Source: an uncultured Gemmatimonadota bacterium (GTDB lineage: Bacteria > Gemmatimonadota > Gemmatimonadetes > Gemmatimonadales > Gemmatimonadaceae). From it: a stretch of DNA of 41,391 nt. Made by a program: the position numbers and the translations under genes. The notes under the pieces were generated by a model. That model saw only the letters and a list, made by a program, of their open reading frames with translations, did not search any database and had not been told where the DNA came from. Positions 15,907 through 23,970 of this stretch are shown here, piece after piece (within the stretch, counting starts at the first letter, position 1; the number at the start of each line of letters is the position of its first letter). The stretch lies in NCBI GenBank assembly GCA_903910555.1, contig CAIVZZ010000024.1, forward strand, positions 1 through 41,391. Direction: 5' to 3'.

Positions 15907-17703
15907 GTGCCACCCACCAACGTCTCCGATCCGAACTACTACCATAAGGTTGTAGACTGCCAGTGGGCCTGCCCCGCCCACACCAATGTCCCGGAATATC
16001 TCCGGCTCATTGCTCAAGGCCGGTACAGCGATTCGTATCTCCTCAATCGCGAATCGAACGTCTTTCCGGGAATCCTCGGCCGCACCTGCGATCGCCCATG
16101 CGAACCCGCATGCCGTCGCGGCCGCGTCGACGGAAAACCTGTCGCGATCTGCAGACTCAAGCGTGTTGCCTCGGACCTGCGCGATGACATCACCGATCGC
16201 CTCCCGAGCGCACCGAAAGAGAAGAACGGCAAACGCGTCGCTTTGATCGGCGCCGGTCCCGCGTCGCTCACGGTCGCGAACGATCTGCTCCCGCTCGGAT
16301 ATGAAGTTGTCGTCTACGAGAAATACAAACAGGCCGGCGGCTTGATGCGGTTTAACATTCCGGCGTTCCGTTTGCCGGCCGCCGTGCTCGACGAAGAAAC
16401 GGATTATGTGATTCGCATGGGCGCCGACGTTCGGTACGGCACGAACATCGACAGCATGAAGTCACTGCTCAATGAGAACTACGATGCCGTTTTTGTCGGC
16501 AGCGGTGCACCGAAAGGAAAGGAACTCGAGATCCCCGGCCGTCGCGAAGGGAATTCGAAAGAGGTGATCCACATCGGCATCGAGTGGCTCGGCTCGGTGC
16601 ACTTCGGCCACATCGAGAAAATCGAACCGCGTGTGTTGATCATCGGCGTCGGTAACACGGCCATGGACTGCTGCCGCACTTCAAAGCGCCTCGGCGCGAC
16701 CGATGTGAAAGTCATCGCGCGCCGCTCGCGCCCGCACTTCAAGGCGTCGCCGTGGGAGCTCGAGGACGCAGAGGAAGAGCAGGTCGAGATCGTCGAGAAC
16801 CACGCGCCGAAAACTTTTATCTATGCAAACGGCAAGCTGGTCGGAATGGAATTCGAACAGCTGGAGTGGAGCGACGAAGGCGGCAAGCAGAAGAGCAAAG
16901 TCACCGGGCTGGTGACGATCCCGTGTGACTCGGTGATTCTGGCGATCGGCCAGGACAACGCGTTCCCGTGGATCGAACGCGATATCGGGATCGAGTTCGA
17001 TAAGTGGGACATGCCTAACGTCGACAAGACTACGATGGAGAGCACGCGCAAAGGCGTGTTCTTCGGCGGCGATTCGGCGTGGGGACCGCAAAATATTATC
17101 TGGGCCGTTGAACACGGACATCAGGCCGCGATCTCGATTCATCACCACTGCCAGGGCGAACCGGTCACCAACCGTCCGCCGCGCGGGATGAATCTCGTCA
17201 GCGCGAAGGTCGGCATGAACGGCTGGATGTACAGCAACGATTACAATCCGTCGCCGCGCGCGAAGATGACGCACGAAGAACTCGTGAAGCGCTTCTCGGC
17301 GGTAAATGTCGAAGTCGAGCTCGGCTTTACTCCGGAACAAACCGCGCGCGAAGTGCAGCGCTGCCTGAACTGCGATATCGAAACGCACTTCACGGAGAAG
17401 CTGTGCATCGAGTGCGACGCTTGTGTCGACATCTGTCCCGAGAACTGCATCACCATCGCGCCGGCCGGAGATGAAGCCGACCTGCGCACGCGGCTCTCAG
17501 CGCCGGCGCTCAACATGACGCAGGATATTTTCGTGAGCGACGGCCTGCCGCAGACGAAACGCGTGATGGTGAAGGATGAAGATCTCTGCCTGCATTGCGG
17601 CCTGTGCGCGGAACGTTGCCCGACCGCCGCGTGGGATATGAAGAAGTTCGAGCTCGTGATTCCGTATGCGCTGAACCGTTCGGCCGCGGAGGCGACAGCG
17701 TAA
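15907..17703 (+). CDS. GltD-like FAD/NAD(P) oxidoreductase with C-terminal ferredoxin domain
   Basis: The 598-aa protein joins three modules. The N-terminal Fer4_20 domain has Cys18, Cys22, Cys61, Cys65 and Cys69. A tandem FAD- and NAD(P)-binding domain follows, with GAGPAS at 115-120, IIGVGNTAMD near 247 and KGVFFGGDSAWGPQ for FAD. The C-terminal 2x[4Fe-4S] ferredoxin has CIECDACVDIC at 500-510 and CLHCGLCAERC at 561-571. It resembles the small subunit of glutamate synthase and dihydropyrimidine dehydrogenase, which pass electrons between NAD(P)H, flavin and Fe-S clusters. Being first in an operon with korA and korB, it probably exchanges electrons between the 2-oxoacid oxidoreductase and NAD(P). 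The start is GTG at 15907 with a weak ribosome binding site. The stop overlaps korA by one base. Confidence 0.88.
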   Translation: MPPTNVSDPNYYHKVVDCQWACPAHTNVPEYLRLIAQGRYSDSYLLNRESNVFPGILGRTCDRPCEPACRRGRVDGKPVAICRLKRVASDLRDDITDRLPSAPKEKNGKRVALIGAGPASLTVANDLLPLGYEVVVYEKYKQAGGLMRFNIPAFRLPAAVLDEETDYVIRMGADVRYGTNIDSMKSLLNENYDAVFVGSGAPKGKELEIPGRREGNSKEVIHIGIEWLGSVHFGHIEKIEPRVLIIGVGNTAMDCCRTSKRLGATDVKVIARRSRPHFKASPWELEDAEEEQVEIVENHAPKTFIYANGKLVGMEFEQLEWSDEGGKQKSKVTGLVTIPCDSVILAIGQDNAFPWIERDIGIEFDKWDMPNVDKTTMESTRKGVFFGGDSAWGPQNIIWAVEHGHQAAISIHHHCQGEPVTNRPPRGMNLVSAKVGMNGWMYSNDYNPSPRAKMTHEELVKRFSAVNVEVELGFTPEQTAREVQRCLNCDIETHFTEKLCIECDACVDICPENCITIAPAGDEADLRTRLSAPALNMTQDIFVSDGLPQTKRVMVKDEDLCLHCGLCAERCPTAAWDMKKFELVIPYALNRSAAEATA

Positions 17704-19502
17704 TGTCAGGCCTCAACGACTTCGCCTTCAAGATCGGAACAGTCAACGGCACGGGTTCGGCATCGGCCAACACGATGCTGATGCAGTCGATTTTCCGCAT
17801 GGGCATTCCAGTCACGGGAAAGAATATTTTCCCGTCGAACATTCAGGGGCTGCCCACCTGGTATGAAATCCGGGTGAGCGCCGACGGCTGGAACGCGCGG
17901 CCGGGTGAACTTGACTTGGTCGTCGCGATGAACCCCGAGACGCTCAAGCAGGACATCGCCACGGTTCGCGAGGGCGGCTATCTCATGTACGACTCGAGCT
18001 ACCCGCTCCCGGCCGAGCTGCATCGAGATGGCATCACCTTCCTCGGCGTACCGTGCGGTGAGATGTGCGTGCAGTCGTTCGTGCGCGATCGCGATCGTGT
18101 GCTGCTGCGGAACATCATCTATACAGGCGCGCTTGCCGCGCTGCTCGATTTCGACATGACCGTCGTCGACGAGCTGCTCAACGAGAAGTTTGCCAAGAAA
18201 AAGGCGGTGCTCGAGTCGAACCACAAAGCCGTCCGACTCGGCTACGATTTTGCCAAGAAACATTTTGCCTGCCCGCTGCCCTTCTCACTCAAGCAGCTGG
18301 ACAAGACGTCGAAGCACATCCTGATCGACGGCAATACTGCGTTCGCACTCGGCGCGGTGTACGCAGGTGCGACCGTCGGAGCGTGGTATCCGATTACGCC
18401 GTCGACGTCACTGATGGACGCGTTCAAGGGATTCTGCGAGCAGTATCGCACGACGCCTGAAGGTGAGAAGAAGTTCATCATCATTCAGGCGGAAGACGAG
18501 CTTGCGGCCGCGGGCATGGTGATCGGCGCCAACTGGGCTGGCGCGCGGGCGTTCACGTCCACGGCCGGCCCGGGTATTTCGCTGATGCAGGAGTTCATCG
18601 GCCTGGCGTACTACGCCGAAGTGCCTTCGGTTTTCGTGGACGTGCAGCGAGTCGGTCCAAGCACCGGCATGCCGACGCGCACACAGCAGAGCGATCTGTT
18701 CTCGTGCGCGTATGCATCACATGGCGATACCAAGCATATCTGCATCTATCCGAGCGATCCCAAAGAATGTTTTGAAATGGCGCCGACGGCGTTTGATCTC
18801 GCCGAGCGTTTTCAGACGCCTGTGTTTGTCGTGACCGATCTAGATATCGGGATGAACGATTGGATGGTTCCGCGATTCACGTGGGACGACAGCTATGTGC
18901 CCGACCGTGGCAAGGTTCTCACGGCGGAAGAAGTTGCGAAGGCTGAGAAGTGGGGTCGCTATCAGGATACCGGCGGCGGCATTCCTTCTCGCACGCTGCC
19001 GGGGAGCGGCGGCAAAGGCGCGTTCTTCACGCGCGGATCAGGACACAATCTGAACGCCGTGTACACCGAAGATTCGCCGGAGTATCAGGCCGTGCTCGAT
19101 CGCATTGCGCGGAAGTTTCGCACGGCGGCCACGAAGGTGCCGAAGGCCGTCATCGATGGCGGCGGGAGCGACATCGGAATCATTGCCGTCGGCGGGACGA
19201 ACGGCGCTGTGACCGAAGGGATCGCGCTATTGCGCACGCAGGGGATCGCGTGCGATCACATGCGGATTCGCGGATTTCCCTTTGGCGCGGAAGTCGAGGA
19301 CTTCATCAAGAAACACGAGCATGTGTTCGTGGTGGAGCAGAATCGCGACGCGCAGCTGCGCTCGATGCTCGCGATCGAGCTCGGTGTCCCTCGCGACGAC
19401 ATGATCGCCGTACTCGACTATGCCGGCCTGCCGCTCACCGCGAAGTTCGTGGTCGATTCAGTGGTACACCATGTAGGGCTACTCGCTGGAGTCAAAGCAT
19501 GA
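17703..19502 (+). CDS. korA: 2-oxoacid:ferredoxin oxidoreductase, fused gamma-alpha subunit (KorA-like)
   Basis: The 599-aa subunit has an N-terminal gamma domain (about 1-195: GTVNGTGSASANTML, KNIFPSNIQGLPTWYEIRVS) fused to an alpha domain (from about 205: ILIDGNTAFALGAVYAGA, WYPITPSTSLMDAF, FTSTAGPGISLMQEFIGLAYYAEVP). This is the gamma-alpha architecture of KorA-type enzymes that oxidatively decarboxylate 2-oxoglutarate or related 2-oxoacids to acyl-CoA, reducing ferredoxin. The C-terminal part (IIAVGGTNGAVTEGIALLR, VFVVEQNRDAQLRSML) is domain II and VI-like. The ATG overlaps the previous stop by one base and its TGA overlaps the korB ATG (ATGA). 2-oxoglutarate as substrate is likely but not proven. 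Confidence 0.9.
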   Translation: MSGLNDFAFKIGTVNGTGSASANTMLMQSIFRMGIPVTGKNIFPSNIQGLPTWYEIRVSADGWNARPGELDLVVAMNPETLKQDIATVREGGYLMYDSSYPLPAELHRDGITFLGVPCGEMCVQSFVRDRDRVLLRNIIYTGALAALLDFDMTVVDELLNEKFAKKKAVLESNHKAVRLGYDFAKKHFACPLPFSLKQLDKTSKHILIDGNTAFALGAVYAGATVGAWYPITPSTSLMDAFKGFCEQYRTTPEGEKKFIIIQAEDELAAAGMVIGANWAGARAFTSTAGPGISLMQEFIGLAYYAEVPSVFVDVQRVGPSTGMPTRTQQSDLFSCAYASHGDTKHICIYPSDPKECFEMAPTAFDLAERFQTPVFVVTDLDIGMNDWMVPRFTWDDSYVPDRGKVLTAEEVAKAEKWGRYQDTGGGIPSRTLPGSGGKGAFFTRGSGHNLNAVYTEDSPEYQAVLDRIARKFRTAATKVPKAVIDGGGSDIGIIAVGGTNGAVTEGIALLRTQGIACDHMRIRGFPFGAEVEDFIKKHEHVFVVEQNRDAQLRSMLAIELGVPRDDMIAVLDYAGLPLTAKFVVDSVVHHVGLLAGVKA

Positions 19503-20560
19503 CAAGCATCGTAAAGCCGCCCGTAAAGCATCCGAGTCTTCAGACCAACGCGCTCGGTCTCACCAAGCGTGACTACGAAGGCGCGATGAGCACGCTCTGC
19601 GCCGGATGCGGGCACGACTCGGTTACGTCTGCGCTGATCTCTGCGTTTTGGGAGCTGGACGTGCCGCCACATCGCGCCGCGAAGATGAGCGGCATTGGCT
19701 GCTCGTCAAAGACCACCGCGTATTTCATGAAGCAGTCGCACGGCTTCAACTCGGTGCACGGGAGAATGCCGAGTGTGACGAGCGGCGCGAATGCGGCGAA
19801 CCGCGATCTCATTTATATCGGCGTCTCCGGCGACGGCGATTCGCTTTCGATTGGATTGGGCCAGCTGTGCCACGCCATCCGCCGCAATGTGAACATGCTG
19901 TACGTGCTCGAGAACAACGGCGTGTACGGTCTCACGAAGGGGCAGTTCTCCGCGAGCGCTGATGTCGGCAGCACGTCCAAGCGCGGCGAAGCAAACATGA
20001 ATCAGCCGATTGATCCCTGCCTGCTTTCGATGACGCTCGGCGCGACGTTCGTAGCACGCAGCTTCTCCGGTGATAAGGCGCAGCTGATCCCGATTCTGAA
20101 AGCGGGGCTGATGCACAACGGCTTCGCGATGATCGACATCATCTCGCCGTGCGTGAGCTTCAACGATCACGATGGCAGCACGAAGAGCTACAAGTTCACG
20201 CGCGAGCACGAAGTGGAGATTGTGCACGCTGATTTTGTGCCGCTTCGCAAAGAGATCTCGGCGGAGTCGAACGCGGCCGGCGGTGTGACGAGCGTGACGA
20301 TGCACGATGGATCGACGGTGCGGTTCCGGCGGACGGCTGAGGATTACGATCCCACGAATCGCATCGGCGCGTACTCGCATGTGAAAGCGTGCGGCGAGCG
20401 CGGTGAGATTGCGACCGGTCTTCTTTATCTAGAAGAGGGGTCGGGTGGCGAGATGCACACGCTGAACAAGACCGTGAAGCGGCCGCTGGTCGAGATTCCG
20501 CAGGCGGAGCTCTGCCCGGGGAGCAAGGCGCTGGACGAACTCATGGCTGAGTTCCGGTAG
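19499..20560 (+). CDS. korB: 2-oxoacid:ferredoxin oxidoreductase, beta subunit (KorB-like)
   Basis: The 353-aa thiamine-diphosphate-binding subunit shows GDGDSLSIGLGQLCHAIRRN (111-130), followed by LENNGVYGLTKGQ, the Mg-ThDP motif. Cys34 and Cys37 (CAGCGHD), Cys68 and a late Cys in SPCVSFND are the expected ligands of its [4Fe-4S] cluster. It pairs with KorA to form the catalytic complex; no separate gamma or delta subunit gene is present, as expected for the fused type. The ATG overlaps the korA stop by four bases. The operon ends at 20560, and the next gene on this strand begins after a spacer with an inverted repeat. Confidence 0.92.
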   Translation: MTSIVKPPVKHPSLQTNALGLTKRDYEGAMSTLCAGCGHDSVTSALISAFWELDVPPHRAAKMSGIGCSSKTTAYFMKQSHGFNSVHGRMPSVTSGANAANRDLIYIGVSGDGDSLSIGLGQLCHAIRRNVNMLYVLENNGVYGLTKGQFSASADVGSTSKRGEANMNQPIDPCLLSMTLGATFVARSFSGDKAQLIPILKAGLMHNGFAMIDIISPCVSFNDHDGSTKSYKFTREHEVEIVHADFVPLRKEISAESNAAGGVTSVTMHDGSTVRFRRTAEDYDPTNRIGAYSHVKACGERGEIATGLLYLEEGSGGEMHTLNKTVKRPLVEIPQAELCPGSKALDELMAEFR

Positions 20561-20621
20561 CAGCGCTCGAGCGGTTGCGCCGACCGGTTCGTTATGCGGC
20601 ACGAGCCATACATGTCGCGCA

Positions 20622-20659
20622 CGATATGTATAGAAAACACGAAGAACCTATACATATCG
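20622..20659. promoter_or_regulatory. perfect 12-bp inverted repeat, possible operator
   Basis: CGATATGTATAG (20622-20633) and CTATACATATCG (20648-20659) are exact reverse complements separated by 14 bases. A related half-site, ATACATGTCGCG, lies at about 20609-20620 in the same orientation as the right arm (ATACATATCGCG). The repeat lies 11 bases before the GTG of the DUF1905 gene, an operator-like position. It lacks a T-run, so a terminator for korB is less likely. Confidence 0.5.
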
Positions 20660-20669
20660 CGGTGAATTA

Positions 20670-21170
20670 GTGATCTCGTTTCGGGGCCGGATCGCTATTC
20701 GCGGAATCAATCCGTATGTGCTCGTCTCTGCAGTGCGAGCGCGTGCTCTCAAACCGGATTGGCGAAAGCCGCTCCCTGTGTTAGTTCGCGTTAACGGCCA
20801 TCCCAAAGCGCTCCCGTGGCGGATCAACATGATGCCCACGGGTACGGGCGCGTTTTATTTGTATCTGCACGGCAGCGTGCGCCGCACATCGAAGACAAAG
20901 GTCGGCGACATGGTGTCCGTCGAGGTTGAGTTCGATAGCGCGTATCGCGGCGGGCCGGCGGTTATGCCGCCTTGGTTTCGGATTCCGCTTTCCAAGAACG
21001 CTGCAGCTAAGCGCGCGTGGAGTTTGCTCACGCCGAGCCGGCAGAAAGAGATCGTGCGCTACTTGACCGCGCTAAAGTCTGATGACGCGCGCGAGCGAAA
21101 TGTCGCACGTGCCCTTCGCGCGCTGTCCGGCGCGAAGGAGCGGTTCATGGCGCGGCCTTGGTTAGGTTGA
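20670..21170 (+). CDS. DUF1905 / YdeI-like (OmdA) domain protein
   Basis: The 166-aa protein has an N-terminal DUF1905 beta-barrel (residues about 1-95: IRGINPYVLVSAVRA, PVLVRVNGHP, FYLYLHGSVRRTSKTKVGDMVSVEVEFD) and a C-terminal YdeI/OmpD-associated segment (about 100-155: RAWSLLTPSRQKEIVRYL, KSDDARERNVARAL). Such two-domain proteins are widespread; YdeI members are linked to antimicrobial-peptide resistance in enterobacteria, but this is not shown for the family at large. The start is GTG at 20670 without a clear Shine-Dalgarno. An inverted repeat just upstream suggests repressor control. Confidence 0.8.
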   Translation: MISFRGRIAIRGINPYVLVSAVRARALKPDWRKPLPVLVRVNGHPKALPWRINMMPTGTGAFYLYLHGSVRRTSKTKVGDMVSVEVEFDSAYRGGPAVMPPWFRIPLSKNAAAKRAWSLLTPSRQKEIVRYLTALKSDDARERNVARALRALSGAKERFMARPWLG

Positions 21171-21171
21171 G

Positions 21172-21832
21172 CTATTCCGCGCGCAACGCGTCCATTGGAT
21201 CCACACGCTTCGCGCGCAACGCGGGCACCAGGCTCGCGATTACGGCAACGCCGAGCAACACCAGCGCAACGCCGCCGAGCACGAACGGATTGTTCGGCGA
21301 CGTTTCATACAGCAGCGGTTTCGCGAAGCGTCCGGCCCATAGCGCGATGCCGGTTCCGATGATCACGCCGATCGCCGCGATTGCAACACTGCTCTTCAAG
21401 ACGAGCGCGACGATGCTCGATCCCTGCGCACCGAGCGCAATGCGCACGCCGATTTCCTGTGTGCGCTGACTGAAGGTGTAGGCGATCGTGCCGTAGATCC
21501 CGACGGCCGCAACGAGCAGAGCGAGCAGGCCAGCTGCGGTGAATAGCGCAGCGCCGAGTCGCCAGCGGCGCATTCCGGGGTCGAGCTCCTCAGAGAGTGT
21601 TTCCGTCCACGGGCGCATCCCGGTTCCCGACATCTGCGTGAGTAGCTGCTTCACCTGCGCGGCTACGCGCGCGGCGCTCCCTTCCGCCGTGCGGATTTCC
21701 ATCGTGCCGGGAATGCTCTGGCGCGCATCGCCCGGCCGCTGCGCCAGCGGCACATAGAACTGCATCGACGGCGGTTCGATCACGCCGGCGAAGTGCGAAT
21801 TCGAAACGACCCCCACTACGCGCCGGCATTGC
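21172..21832 (-). pseudogene. 3' fragment of an ADOP/MacB-type ABC transporter permease
   Basis: The readable frame corresponds to the last part (about 220 codons) of permeases that are normally about 800 aa: a periplasmic segment (RVVGVVSNSHFAGVIEPP, PLAQRPGDARQS) and the C-terminal FtsX domain with three helices (LLALLVAAVGIYGTIAYTF, SQRTQEIGVRIALGAQ, ALVLLGVAVIASLVPALRAKRVDPMDALR). The first FtsX domain and the MacB core are missing. Similarity stops abruptly at about 21832, where a repeat begins, and the codons upstream are repeat-derived. No start codon with a ribosome binding site is seen. It is most likely a non-functional remnant left by deletion or repeat insertion. Confidence 0.8.
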
Positions 21833-22070
21833 CAGGTAAAGCCTTCCCACAGATTTCGCAGATCGAGCGGATCTACAACTACTTTTTTCACTGTTCCCAA
21901 GAAGGCCGTTGCCGTATCCGCTAAATCTGTGCAATCCGTGGGAAAAGCAGGTAAAGCCTTCCCTCAGATTTCACGGATCAAACGGATCTACTACGACGGC
22001 TTTGTTGTTGCTGTTCCCAAGAAGGCCGTTGCCGTATCCGTTGAATCTGTGCAATCCGTGGGAAACGCAG
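21833..22070. repeat. two tandem copies of a hairpin-forming repeat
   Basis: Unit 1 (21833-21947) and unit 2 (21948-22070) both start with CAGGTAAAGCCTTCCC and end with AATCTGTGCAATCCGTGGGAAA. They share the internal TGTTCCCAAGAAGGCCG, exactly 120 bases apart. The first half of each unit (TTCCCACAGATTTCGCAGAT) pairs with its end (ATCTGTGCAATCCGTGGGAA), so each copy folds as a hairpin. The copies differ by a 5-base indel in the first half and by substitutions. The array separates the permease fragment from the DinB-like gene and begins exactly where the permease frame loses similarity. The CACAGATT/AATCTGTG theme recalls dispersed repeats of other soil bacteria. Confidence 0.85.
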
Positions 22071-22077
22071 TTGATCT

Positions 22078-22569
22078 CTAACCCAGCTCCTGCCGCGGCT
22101 TAGGCTGATCGATGCCGACGTTGCCTACGACGATCTCGGCACGATGGTAGTTCTCTGCCTTGATCGGCACCGTGGCCAAACGCCGGAGCATGTTGATCTG
22201 ACCCACATGCGTGAGCGCGTCCGCAATCGGGCCTTGAAAGAGTTCAGCGGCTGACGCGGAGAGAGTTGCACCCGACGCGATCCGCTCGTCGAGACGCCGA
22301 AGCGTGTCGTGGAAGCGCGCCGTGTCTGCCGCCCAACTTTGCGGCTTCGTGTTGGCCCATGCCTGCTTGCCGTCGCAGAGCGTGATCGCCCAGTCGAGCA
22401 GATCGCTGATGTGCGCGAGGATCTGACCGGGAGTCTTTGGCGGATTGCCAATCTCAAATGTCGAGAAACTCTCAGGCGCTCCGCGCAGCGCCTTGCCGCC
22501 GCGATACGCCAGCGTCGCAATCGTGTGGCGAAGTAACGTGCGTTCGGGATCGATCGCGTGTGTGATCAT
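22078..22569 (-). CDS. DinB-like four-helix metalloprotein family
   Basis: The 163-aa protein looks like a DinB/YfiT-superfamily member: a four-helix bundle with His residues at helix ends (HTIATLAYRG near the N-terminus, ILAHISDLLDWA near 50-60, DALTHVGQINMLRRLA near 117-132). These three histidines usually hold a metal. Some relatives are thiol transferases, but most are of unknown function. GAGG lies nine bases before the ATG. The next gene on this strand (DDAH) lies upstream by 24 bases, so the two may be co-transcribed. Confidence 0.72.
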   Translation of the reverse strand: MITHAIDPERTLLRHTIATLAYRGGKALRGAPESFSTFEIGNPPKTPGQILAHISDLLDWAITLCDGKQAWANTKPQSWAADTARFHDTLRRLDERIASGATLSASAAELFQGPIADALTHVGQINMLRRLATVPIKAENYHRAEIVVGNVGIDQPKPRQELG

Positions 22570-22593
22570 CTGTGCGGCCCTCGTGAAAACGGT

Positions 22594-23373
22594 TCAGAAT
22601 CGAAGAGAGAGACAGCTCAACCCGCCATCCATTTTCTGGAATTCCGACATCTCGATCACGATCAAGTCGTAGCCGAGTTTCTCCAATGTGCGCTGCATCG
22701 CGGGAAACCCTGCGGCGATGAGAACGTGATCATTCACACGAACGCAGTTCGCCGCGTACTCCTCGCCCGGCGCAACCCGCACGAGATCGCGCCCCTTCAG
22801 CACCGGATGATCCGTGAGTGAATCGATCGCGATTATCCGCTCGTCATCGAGCGCCGCGATCCCGCTCTTCAAATGAAGAATTCCCGGGACCGCACGGATG
22901 TCGATGCATGATGACGTGTAGCGCGCCTTCGTGAGAAGCGCCGCGAGCTGCGCAGCGCCGTCCCAATTCGTCCGGTGCGACACACCAATAAAAAAATGAT
23001 CGCCGAGTTCGCAGATGTCGCCGCCGTCCAATGAACCCGGCTCGATGATTTCATTCGCATTGATTACCGCGGCCGCCAGCGCCGCGCGCATCGTCTCGAT
23101 CTCGCCCGCCCTGCTTGCCGCGCCAGGCCGCGTCAGCACATTGCACCGCGCCGAGAGAACAGCCGTGTCCTCCACGAACGTCGCGTCCGGATGCGCGGGA
23201 TCTTCCGGGAGATGCACGAGCGTGAGGCCGCACCGTTCAAGCGCCTCGCAGTAGCGTGCGTGCTGATCGAACGCGCGCGCGAAATCCGGCACGCCGAGCG
23301 ACACCGACGTCATCCCGTCCGCAAAATTCGAACTCGGCGGACGAACGATCGCGCGAGTGAAATGAAACGACAT
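22594..23373 (-). CDS. ddaH: dimethylarginine dimethylaminohydrolase family protein
   Basis: The 259-aa enzyme has the pentein fold of DDAH/arginine deiminases. It shows FVEDT (66-70), LDGGD (115-119), GVSHRTN (130-136), catalytic His167 in ILHLKS and the nucleophile Cys254 in GGLSCLSLRF. DDAH hydrolyses N-omega-methylated arginines to citrulline and methylamines; related members act as ornithine-forming or other amidinohydrolases. The complete catalytic set supports an active enzyme. It sits in a three-gene minus-strand cluster (GNAT, DDAH, DinB-like) with gaps of 18 and 24 bases. Confidence 0.88.
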   Translation of the reverse strand: MSFHFTRAIVRPPSSNFADGMTSVSLGVPDFARAFDQHARYCEALERCGLTLVHLPEDPAHPDATFVEDTAVLSARCNVLTRPGAASRAGEIETMRAALAAAVINANEIIEPGSLDGGDICELGDHFFIGVSHRTNWDGAAQLAALLTKARYTSSCIDIRAVPGILHLKSGIAALDDERIIAIDSLTDHPVLKGRDLVRVAPGEEYAANCVRVNDHVLIAAGFPAMQRTLEKLGYDLIVIEMSEFQKMDGGLSCLSLRF

Positions 23374-23391
23374 TTCGTTCTACACCCGCGT

Positions 23392-23907
23392 TCAGTTCGG
23401 AACGTCTTTGTTGACCACGTCCGTGCGATACAGCTTGAACCCGCGCGCAACGTAGTGGGCGAACGCATTGGGGTGATCGAGACTGCAGGTATCGACGATC
23501 ACGCGTTTTGCCCCCGCGGCCCAGCCCGCTTCGACCGCCGTCGTCAGCATGTGCGCGCCGAGTCCTTTGCCGATATACGCGCCGAGCAATCCAAAGTATT
23601 TGATCTCGACGTCACCGTTTGCATGACGCATGAGCTCAAAGAATCCGGCGGGGATTCCATCTACAGCAAGCACGTATGTATCGATATCAGGCCGCGCGAG
23701 ATAGTCGCACCATTTCTCCAGCGGCCAGCTCAGTCGTTCGTGCCAGTGGTACGCCGCACCCACCGTAGCATAGAAGAACCGGTTCAGCTCCGGCATCGGC
23801 TGCGGCACACGCGCGACCGTCACGCCTGCGAGCGACGCACGCTTCGAGCGCAGTTCGCCCGGCGCGTTCATTTCCAGAAATTTGATAGTGACGTCGATCG
23901 GGGGCAT
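23392..23907 (-). CDS. GNAT-family N-acetyltransferase
   Basis: The 171-aa protein has the GNAT acetyl-CoA-binding core: VEIKYFGLLGAYIGKGLGAHMLTTAVEAGWAAGAKRVIVDTC (about 99-140, with the Q/RxxGxG/A-like IGKGLG loop), then NAFAHYVARGFKLYRTD. The N-terminal part carries aromatic residues (FYATVGAAYHWHERLSW). GNATs acetylate amines; the substrate is not predictable. It is the first gene of the cluster with DDAH and a DinB-like protein and diverges from the AlaX gene with 63 bases between start codons. Confidence 0.82.
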   Translation of the reverse strand: MPPIDVTIKFLEMNAPGELRSKRASLAGVTVARVPQPMPELNRFFYATVGAAYHWHERLSWPLEKWCDYLARPDIDTYVLAVDGIPAGFFELMRHANGDVEIKYFGLLGAYIGKGLGAHMLTTAVEAGWAAGAKRVIVDTCSLDHPNAFAHYVARGFKLYRTDVVNKDVPN

Positions 23908-23970
23908 CTGTTAAGCTGTCATGTACGCCGAGCAGATGCGAGAGCTACAACATCAACCAGGGCAGATCGT

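Noticed and set aside
21833-22070. tandem repeat considered as a CRISPR array
   Set aside because: Only two units of about 120 bases, themselves hairpins, with no spacers of constant length and no cas genes.
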